From the NCBI GenBank assembly GCA_019054805.1, contig JAHQIY010000017.1, forward strand, positions 1,426,001-1,490,000: a stretch of DNA of 64,000 nucleotides. The letters are read 5' to 3'. The notes below the pieces were generated by a model that saw only the letters and a program-made list of their open reading frames with translations, made no database searches and was not told where the DNA came from. The DNA is from Brachionus manjavacas (Eukaryota; Rotifera; Eurotatoria; Ploima; Brachionidae). Made by a program: the position numbers and the translations under genes. Below, piece after piece: positions 57,101 to 64,000 of this stretch (position 1 is its first letter; the number at the start of each line of letters is the position of its first letter).

Positions 57101-58105
57101 GACGCATTTTCTGGAGATGTTTATTTGCTAAATGGTTTTATTGACAGAGAAAAAATACTGAATATTAAATTTAAAGTGTTTGCCAGAGACAAGCACGAGT
57201 TGGACGCGACAAGTCTAAAAAGCTGGACCAATGTGACCATTGAAATCGATGATATAAATGACTCGATGCCAATTTGTTACCCAAAATCCAGTTTTCTGGC
57301 CCAGCTGAATAAACCCTTGGAAAGATTGGCACTTTATTTTGACTATTCGATGCTAGAACTAAACCAAAATTACAAAATGGCACTGATTTATGAATTTAAT
57401 TGCATCGATTTGGACACTGGTGCAAAAAATTCCGATCTCAAGTATGAAATCGAAGGCTTTGATCTAAAGAGTTTGGATGGCAAAAAGAGCCTAGACAAAA
57501 GTTTGGTCAAAAAGTTTAATGATTTTATGAAATTTTTTCGGATGTTTAAAATGGACTCATCGGCCGGAAAGTTCTATGTCGATTTGAGCTCCTACTGGTG
57601 GCGAAGTGATTTGGCAAAATTTTTATTTTTTGTTGAGAAAAGTTATGTGATAGTCAAATTTAAAGTGAGTGATGATGGTATTGTTTCATTGAGTAATTGT
57701 TACCAAGTAGAATTGATGATTTGTTCGAGTGGATCTGACTTCAGCAGTGAATTGTGTATGTTTAGTGGAGCAAAATATTCAAGACCAGTTTTGACCAAAT
57801 CTTTGTTAGACTATCATTATGAAAATTCAAATTCCAATACAATAGATAAAGAGTATTCAGTCTCAAGCACAGTTCCATCGACCATAACGCAGCCAAGGCA
57901 AGAATCAAGACAGGAAGAGCTTAAAAAAGAAGTTTTTTTGAATGCTTTAGATTTGAAGACAAAAATTCAGAGAACAACTATGGAGTCGAGTGTGCCGCAA
58001 AACAGAAAGGTTGATAATAAAAATGGTTCGAATTATCGAGTTTTTTCCTCAATTGTTAATTTATTATTAATAAATTTTGTTTGGTTTGTATTGTTTAATG
58101 AATAG
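54161..58105 (+). CDS. Protocadherin-like cadherin with GPI-type C-terminus and no cytoplasmic tail
   Basis: Extracellular Ca2+-dependent adhesion protein, 1314 residues in a single exon. Signal peptide: MFFKNFILIYFWTFFLQTEN. Cadherin-repeat linkers DxNDNxP occur at residues 201 (DVNDNRP), 378 (DLNDNQP), 542 (DLNDNKP), 693 (DENDNDP) and 823 (DLNDNPP), with a diverged DINDSMP at 1031, so about seven EC repeats. DRE motifs (FIDREK, LDRETR) and AHDLDQ/AHDPD motifs support this. After the last repeat, a Ser/Thr/Glu linker leads to NGSNYRVFSSIVNLLLIN then FVWFVLFNE and the stop. A small-residue site, then a hydrophobic tail ending two residues before the stop with no basic stop-transfer, looks like a GPI-attachment signal, as in T-cadherin, rather than a classical TM plus catenin-binding tail. 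A large single coding exon is also typical of protocadherins. The GPI call needs testing. Confidence 0.85.
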   Translation: MFFKNFILIYFWTFFLQTENKRYLNEHKFLYLKPKQVSCDDINIDESDEILLENLLMGNLSSCLSQKLNEHDFNSFSTQLNDQSIQTIFDNFFILDDKSGLIYQRQNIDREKICINKMLDGHGPKMNEYVFDASNSSLATDHFDCDCNSDICRLSLIFVAFKQTIKSDSRIKKNKFKNLSRFSASNNHIHKYLSLSINIKDVNDNRPFFRKNFLHLNITEQFGQNLVLENSVPSDNLLCNVLISNFDLDMVNNQRIQLEKPHDPDSNSNSELIYKLILFSSQDMDFVDNLEIEMDQNEALFEFKLKNQIENFKENCLNRFELIENSLNKQLYLKINTFLDREQRSVYNFILLTLEKKFISMPELDGKNFLLFRLKINDLNDNQPKFDQPKYSFYLNEATDYQVYYQQNKSDNSAYFSYLRQICDNLKQNIKVVAHDLDQGPNSDIKYKIIQQINRKNPNSKMAFLDNPIDTEFWIDQDGSIQLEICQRLSNLKDLTHQLFLDLTRILDYELFLKHVVVVEAKDSNIENPLSTVVTVDINIIDLNDNKPFIMSLYSKNCVYQRGLDLDISVVQEVDSEDFSTKIVLDGLSELSQKGSCIGQFLVKDLDTQNSNRQLNGRILDHDSGSLFLFQNLKNQNSTSFQNVQSNEIFELYLNFEPDAELQTVYNLVIELTDSGQLLQLKSRAELTLIIKDENDNDPKFDQDLYTFNIDEWNEFESNKFNSLAYCFARLEAHDPDISQPHQKVAYSLQAIQPRIQIKKSNKIRRNKEESNFYIDQMAGYLCVKDRSLLDRETRSKYDFVVRASNQNSTRSSQTSVQIVVNDLNDNPPQFKKKNYKFYITEKYSNLVTSLVISDSNNQHNLDKTFVGNIKAFDKDILNAEILYFVDKTDKESVLQLNTKNPTNPLLRDNHLMVIDETLFTEQKIFSDTTHTYNSLIDSFVGNESVFYHVTAIKHDDSNAKLLNKKVFKLMDNLDEIIEVDAFSGDVYLLNGFIDREKILNIKFKVFARDKHELDATSLKSWTNVTIEIDDINDSMPICYPKSSFLAQLNKPLERLALYFDYSMLELNQNYKMALIYEFNCIDLDTGAKNSDLKYEIEGFDLKSLDGKKSLDKSLVKKFNDFMKFFRMFKMDSSAGKFYVDLSSYWWRSDLAKFLFFVEKSYVIVKFKVSDDGIVSLSNCYQVELMICSSGSDFSSELCMFSGAKYSRPVLTKSLLDYHYENSNSNTIDKEYSVSSTVPSTITQPRQESRQEELKKEVFLNALDLKTKIQRTTMESSVPQNRKVDNKNGSNYRVFSSIVNLLLINFVWFVLFNE

Positions 58106-58109
58106 ATTA

Positions 58110-58600
58110 TGCAAAGTGAGGTATTTGATGTGGATTATTAAACCGGAAATTATTTACTTTTTTTTTTCAAATTTTTTTTGAATATAAATAAAATAATAAC
58201 TGTTTCGTTTTAGAATGAAAAAATAAAGTTTTGTAAATCTTTATTTTTACAATTTAAATCTTATTTATTAACACAATGAAAATAAAATTTTCTAAAAATT
58301 TAAAAGATCAAAAATTAACTCGAAAAAATGTTTGGCTGACCCGTGGATGATCACCAGTTAGTCAGTTTTTTAAATTAAAACAATTTTTTAAAACATTAAT
58401 TAAAACTAAAACATTTTTTAATAATTAAAACATTTTTTCGGCCATAAATACCAAAAAATAAAATCTCTTTTAAATTGTAGCAATTGTGCATTGAATTTTT
58501 AACCTGAATCTAGATTTGAAAAACTCGTTTAATTTACTTTGTAAAATCTAGTTTTATTGTTCACTCAATTCTCAATTTTTTTTAAAGAATAAAATTTATA
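58110..58600. other. 3' flank of the cadherin gene
   Basis: An AATAAA-containing stretch at about 58185-58225 probably includes the polyadenylation signal. Otherwise AT-rich with no feature until the inverted-repeat cluster. Confidence 0.4.
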
Positions 58601-59460
58601 AAATTTTTTGGGTCCTATTAAAACATTGACCCCTAATTTTTTTAAATTTCCTGACCCCCATTTTTTTTTCAAAGCAAAAATATTTTCAAAAGTTTTAATT
58701 AATCATTAAGTTTGAATTTTTCTCTATTTTTTGAAAATTAAATTAGTTTTCTCCAAAATTTTATTTTTGTCTAGATTTAGCTAGTCTAGATTTATTGTGA
58801 AAATTAATTTTTTATATTTTTAAAAACCTGACTCCCTACTGACCCCATTTTTATTGAAGTGAATTTAACAAGCTTTCTAAAAATATGGCTAGTTTTTTGC
58901 CAGGAAGTATAGTTTTCGAGAATTTCAAATGATTTCATAATAATTGAGAAAAATTCAATTTATAATTGTATTATTTGATATTTTTTGTTTTATTAATTAA
59001 TTTTTTTAATTATTTATCAAAGATTACTATTAATTTTATTTTTATTTTTATTTTTACTAATAATTTTTTCTAACTATACTTCAAAGAAAAAAAACTAGGC
59101 ACATTTTTAGAAAGCTCGTTAAATTGTCTTCAAGAAAATTGGGGGGTCAGTAGGGTGTCAGGTTTCCTTAAAAGTAGATTATAGTTTTTTCGCTGAAAAT
59201 AATTTTGAAATTAAGAAAACAAACTTAAAGTCAAAAAGCTTGGAAAATTCTTGATCGAATGGTATATCGTTTAAAACTTTAAAATCCCATTTCAAAATAA
59301 CTAGGGTCTTTTAATATAATCAAAATATCTCGAAAACTATACTTCCTGGAAAAAAACTAGGCACATTTTTAGAAAGCTCGCTAAATTTTTTTCAAGAAAA
59401 ATGGGAGTCAGGAAATTTTAAAAAATTAGGCGTCAGTGTTTTAGTAGGACCCAATTTTTT
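58601..59460. repeat. Fold-back/inverted repeat cluster (MITE-like)
   Basis: The left end (58608-58670: TTGGGTCCTATTAAAACATT ... CCTGACCCCCATTTTT) is the reverse complement of the right end (59395-59455: AAAATGGGAGTCAGG ... GTTTTAGTAGGACCCAA). Inside, a unit with CCTGACTCCC, ACAAGCTTTCTAAAAAT and AGGAAGTATAGTTTTCGAGA occurs forward at 58824-58922. It occurs inverted at 59073-59167 and again at 59327-59412. So there are one forward and two reverse copies between inverted termini. No transposase frame is present. A non-autonomous fold-back element or nested MITEs are the best explanations. Confidence 0.75.
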
Positions 59461-59542
59461 CACCTTTTGCTTAATTTTCTTATTTATTTTCTGTTTACTA
59501 AATTAAAATTAAATTTTTTAAAATTTATTTCTATAAAAATAA

Positions 59543-61041
59543 TCATTTTCTTTTAACAAGTCTTTTTTTATTTTGATTTGTTGATCTAATGCCAAGTTTT
59601 GAAGCTCTGCTGTATACATCGTTAACAGCGAAAGGTGATGGCTGGCAAACATAGTCAGGATCAAGTGGATTATTTTTGATCAGTGATTTCTTTGGAGGCA
59701 AGTTTTGGGCTATCGGTTGGTCTTCACACAACTGTGGATAATTTGGATGCTTTCCGCCATGAGGCATTGGCAGTGAAAACTGGAAAAAAACTAATTGATT
59801 CTATTTAAATAGTTTATCGCTAGATTTACTCTTAATCCTTTAGTCGGTAATGGTTTTCGTCTCCCCTTAAAAACTTTATTCCCGTCAGAATCGATTGTGA
59901 CAACATATCTGTCCAATGTTTTGTATCCACAGTGAGGGCAAAATATTTTGCTCATATCAGTTGTAACTCTTTAATTTGATTTTGAATTAAATTATGAAAA
60001 GACAACTTTTTTCTTTCAAAATTACTTGTGACATGTAATACATTTGAATACGTAGCTTCTAGCTTTTTTGATCAACAAGCCATCAACAGAAATAACTGGT
60101 ATACCTATTTGAATGAGAACATTCTGAGAAATTTTTTTAATTTAATCCAATTTTTTTAGTTCTAGAAACCATATTTACCTGCATAGCAAAATCGGCAGTC
60201 ATGCAGCCAACTTTAAGCTTAAGACCTTTGACATCTTGCTCTTCAGAATCAACTTGGTTTTCTTTTTTTATTTGCTTAATATTGGATGGATTTATCCATC
60301 CATTATCATCATCATCATCATCATCATTAGCCTGCTCATTGTGATTTTCATTTAAATGTTCAGTCTCTTCATCATTTTGTTTAGAATCTTTAATCGATAA
60401 ATTTTGTACATCATTTTCAAGAGTTGTTTCTTTAACATCATCAGTATTTTCTGGATTCTCAGTTTTATCTGGTTTAGGTGGTAAATAAAACCCAGCTATA
60501 TTCACGGACTTGTCAAGTTTCAGTCTACTTGTATCGATGATTGTATTCTAAAGATAAATTTTATCCAAAAATTTTTAGTAAAATTTTTTTGCTTACATTT
60601 TTTGTCGGTGCAATTTTAAGAGCAGAAAATTGTTCGTCAGGCAAATTTTCTTTGCATAACTGATAGGTTAAAGCAACAAGCTGTAAATCAACTGCGGACA
60701 AATTTGAGTAATCTCCGGTTTTTTTGGCAAAATCGGTGACTAAAAAACAAAAATAAAAAACTAACATTAATAGAAAAGATAAATTACCAAATTTTATTGA
60801 ATCTGAAATTGGATCTTTGAGTTTAAAGTCAAAGGGTAATACTTGAAGATATTGTCTAGTTGCCGAGTCACGAATTTCATTAACAACACCCGGAACTGCA
60901 TAGACAATTTTAGCCAAATCCTTTTTATTAATTAAATAAATGAAAAATGAATAATTCTTTGATTACTTTTAGAGGAGCTCGACGAAAGAGCACCGAGGAA
61001 TCAACAACCAAAAGATCAATGGGTTTATCATTTAAATCCAT
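59543..61041 (-). CDS. NOB1: NOB1, 20S pre-rRNA endonuclease (PIN domain + zinc ribbon)
   Basis: Ribosome-assembly nuclease that cleaves the 3' end of 18S rRNA in 40S precursors. Seven in-phase exons (61041-60967, 60920-60788, 60739-60597, 60547-60179, 60123-60026, 59968-59830, 59779-59543) give 397 residues (human 412); introns are 46-57 bases. The N-terminal PIN domain includes LLVVDSSVLFRRAPL, AVPGVVNEIRDSATRQYL and LSAVDLQLVALTYQL, with its acidic residues. Exon 4 carries the usual acidic insert, here with an Asp7 tract written as a CAT/GAT microsatellite. The zinc ribbon follows: FKCITCHKVTTDMSKIFCPH, with CxxC pairs on both sides of the exon 5/6 junction. The end has GLRFSLPMPHGGKHPN and a basic tail. 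Assignment is firm. Confidence 0.93.
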
Positions 61042-63351
61042 TTTTAAACTTTATTTTTGTCTTTTTTTATTTACTAAAAATTTTTTAAGCACATGTTATA
61101 AAACAAATGCATCTACATAAATCTATTTTAGTTATAATATTTTATGAAAATTTTCTGTCTTTAATAAAATATTTTTTGCATTCTTTTTTTTGAATTTTTT
61201 TCTTAAATTTTCAAACAAAAGTTTGCATTATTATGGTCAAAATTTTTAATTTGTTTAAAACTTTAAACGACTTACTAAAAGTAGATTTCTTTACATAATT
61301 TGAATTTTTATTTTTTTTTTGGATAATTTAGATTATATATAATTATTTCAAATTTGTGAATTGATTATTTTCATTTTCAAATTTTGTAGAATTTGAAGAA
61401 CTTAACTTAACTTTTTCTTTTTCTTTTTTTTAAATCAATAAATAATAATAATAATAATAATTATTATTTTTTAGACAATAAACTTTGAAAGATCAAAAAT
61501 AGATTATGTTTTTTTTGTAGAATTAATTGCTCTTGTGTGCTTTAAACTGAAACTCAAGATAAATCTGAGATCGTAACCAAAAGATATCTAAGAACAGAAA
61601 AAAAATATTGACCAAAATTATATTAATTGAATGAATTAATACAGCAAGGGTATTAAGCTAATAATTGACCAAAAGCAATACAGAAGAATGAAGCAATTAA
61701 TAGAGCCCTAGTTTTTTTTCATTTTCAATTGACAACAAATTTATCAAATGACAAAATAAATTATTTTAAAATAATGTGTTTTATATGAAAAAGACAACCA
61801 ATTTTTTTAATGAAATTCGCAACACGATTTAGTCATTTTAATTACAAAAATTGTAAAATTTTTCAGATGAAATTTATTTATTCTATTGAAACTTAAAGAA
61901 TGAGAGGATTTATAAAACCCTTTTAGTTTGGTTCTCTAAAATATATAAAAAATGGCATTCTCATTTTGAATTTTTTAATATATTGAATTTAAAACTATCA
62001 TTAATTATCAAAAATATCTGAATTTTTATTTTGAGAAAAAAAATCTATTTTCGAATGAAAATATCAGTTGGAAAGTCGTTTTTGGTGGCCTTTCTATAAT
62101 CTTATTTTAACTTAAAAATCAATAGGAAAAATAATCACTCGACAAAAAGAAACCAAGTTTCTTGTTATAAATTTTGATTCAAAAAAAATTTAATTAAATG
62201 AAAGATGAAATTAAAGAATGCTGTAATTCAAGGCTAAATTTGATTAAGATTTTGTCAAACAAAAATGGGGTGTAAATTTTAGACCTTTAAGAAACTTTTG
62301 GCATATTTTATACAATACTTTCCCATGTCTTAACTTTTTTTCAGAAACTAGTATTAAAAGAATACAGGAAATCAAATATTTGTTTATTTTATTTAAGGTA
62401 TTGGACATAAAATTTAAGTTTAAAAGAAAGAGATTCAATAACTTTGCGAAATCATTACTAAAGTAGCAAAATGGAAGTCTTTTGATAGAAAAAAATTACA
62501 CGTTAAGTGAATTTGGCTGAATTCTTTACTGGACAAAGTGGAAGACTCAGCATTTTGAATTTGGTGATTCAGACCAGGTCTTGTTTTCAAAAACACTAGA
62601 CTAAATGATAGTGTAAAAAATATTTAAAAAAAAAATTTATTAAGAATTTTTTGATATCAAATATTATTTTGATTATTTTTTTAATTTAAATGTAACAAAA
62701 TTGCAAAAGTAACTCCAATTTATTTTTTTTTAAATATATTTGAAATACTGAACTTTTTTCATGTTTTTTTAAATTATTATAAAAAAATTATATTAAATTT
62801 TTGATACTTTTAAATTAAATAGAAAAATTACATACTTTAATAATTTTATTTCTTAATTATTTTTTAATTTGTAGACGCTAGAATCAGTCATCTAAAAACA
62901 AAATTAACCTGGAGCCATTCTCTTATATTCTAGTGAAAAAAAAATACCAGCAAAATTTTATTAGTAATCAAAATTCAAATTAATTTTCAAAATTCTTAAA
63001 AAATTCAAATTTAACATTTGAATAGTTTTGATAGATTTAAGCTATAAGACAACTATATGGTCACCACGAATTCAAATCGTTTACATTGACCAAAATCGAA
63101 TAGCTTTAGATTTATAGTGTTGATTCTCGTAGAAAATAGTCTAAAACAAACATGATCCAAGCAGACATAAATTATGAAGTTCCAAGCCAGTAACTAAAAG
63201 TTGATTTTATCTAAATTTAGAATGCTCACTCTTCTATTTCATTTGATCCGTGTTCAACATATTTTAAACCCAATCCTGTAACTCAATATCTAAACACTAT
63301 CTTGTATTCCAAATAGATAAAAAATAAAAAAAATCACTTTAATTTTTTAAA
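61042..63351. other. Divergent intergenic region between NOB1 and the septin
   Basis: About 2.3 kb of AT-rich DNA that should hold both promoters. A short AAT trinucleotide run lies at about 61438-61462. I see no gene, RNA or transposon. Confidence 0.35.
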
Positions 63352-64000
63352 ATGACCGGAAAGTTATCTATCTCATCGAATGGCGTAAGTCCTGTGCAAA
63401 AAATAAATTAAAACTAATTGATTTATGAAAAAATATCAAGTCGAATGACTCGAACCAGAGCTATGTGGGCTTTGCCAATTTGCCAAATCAAGTTCATCGA
63501 AAATTTGTGAAAAAAGGCTTTGAATTCACTCTGATGGTTTTGGGCGAGTCTGGCCTTGGAAAATCAACCTTGATAAACAGTTTGTTTTTGACTGACCTCT
63601 ATCCAGAGCGGCCGATTCCGAATGCATCGGAGAAAACAAAAAAAACAGTCAATATTGAAGCATCTACAGTTGAAATTGAGGAGCGCGGTGTCAAACTCAG
63701 ATTGACCATAGTTGATACGCCAGGTTTTGGCGATTCGGTTAATGCAACTGACTGGTATTGATTAGCCTTCTTTTTTTTGCTTTTTTAAAATTAATAAATA
63801 TTTTTCCAAGCTATAAATCAATAATAAAATACATCGATGACCAATTTGAAAGGTTTCTTAATGATGAAAGTGGATTGAATAGAAGAAACATCTCGGACAA
63901 TAGAGTCCATTGCTGCTTTTACTTTATAGCTCCTTGGGGACATGGGTATTTAAAGAGTAGAGATAAAAAATATTTTTTTATTTCATTTTTTGAAGACTAA
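63352..64000 (+). CDS. Septin, SEPT2 group (5' part, cut by window end)
   Basis: Filament-forming GTPase of the cortex and cytokinesis ring. Three exons fit: 63352-63384 ([11 protein letters not shown]), 63441-63754 and 63811-63945. All are in phase, and a donor at 63946 leads out of the window. The start of the core reads [20 protein letters not shown]. The P-loop is GESGLGKST and [12 protein letters not shown] follows. The septin block [20 protein letters not shown] contains the G3 motif, and the next exon has the [13 protein letters not shown] and DESGLNRR block, then [14 protein letters not shown]. Near identity to vertebrate SEPT2 in these blocks places it in the SEPT2 subgroup. The G4 (AKAD) motif and coiled-coil tail lie beyond 64000. 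Gene end not seen. Confidence 0.92.

Noticed and set aside
61438..61462. Possible CRISPR-like or regulatory array at an AAT run
   Set aside because: It is a plain trinucleotide microsatellite with no spacers.

Overview
The window looks like nuclear DNA from a small invertebrate animal, most plausibly a monogonont rotifer of the Brachionus type. This is inferred from three things: very AT-rich intergenic DNA, GT-AG introns that are mostly 46-60 bases long, and a metazoan gene set (secreted frizzled-related protein, GBX homeobox, CRK adaptor, cadherin, JNK-type MAP kinase phosphatase, septin). No rRNA gene, clear functional tRNA gene, CRISPR array or bacterial-style operon was seen.

Layout. 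Positions 1-16.7 kb are gene-poor. They hold one Ser-rich orphan gene (5365-6555) with a 200-base tandem repeat just upstream, then decayed non-LTR retrotransposon pieces, a Tc1/mariner remnant and a 370-base tandem duplication. From 16.8 to 39.3 kb there are a secreted frizzled-related protein (+), a GLUT-type sugar transporter (-), an ankyrin/SOCS-box protein (-), an SLC27A fatty-acid transport protein (-), a secreted C-type lectin (-), CRK (-) and GBX (+). At 41.6-43.0 kb lies a 5'-truncated, fairly young LINE. From 44.1 to 64 kb there are a DUSP8/16-type phosphatase (-), SAP30BP (+), the GPI ethanolamine-phosphate transferase PIGG (-), a large cadherin with a GPI-like C-terminus (+), a fold-back repeat cluster, the ribosome-assembly nuclease NOB1 (-) and the first exons of a SEPT2-group septin (+, cut by the window end).

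I rebuilt exon structures by hand from splice consensus, reading-frame phase and conserved protein motifs. For GLUT, SLC27A, lectin, CRK, DUSP, SAP30BP, PIGG and NOB1 every junction keeps the frame, so these models are strong. The genes act in unrelated processes (Wnt signalling, transport, tyrosine-kinase and MAPK signalling, GPI synthesis, adhesion, ribosome assembly, cytoskeleton), as expected of an ordinary animal chromosome segment. I found no convincing novel multi-gene system. The most interesting items are the apparently GPI-tailed cadherin, the duplicated exon-like unit at 14.8-15.6 kb, splice acceptors sitting just before several start codons, and the fold-back repeat at 58.6-59.5 kb.
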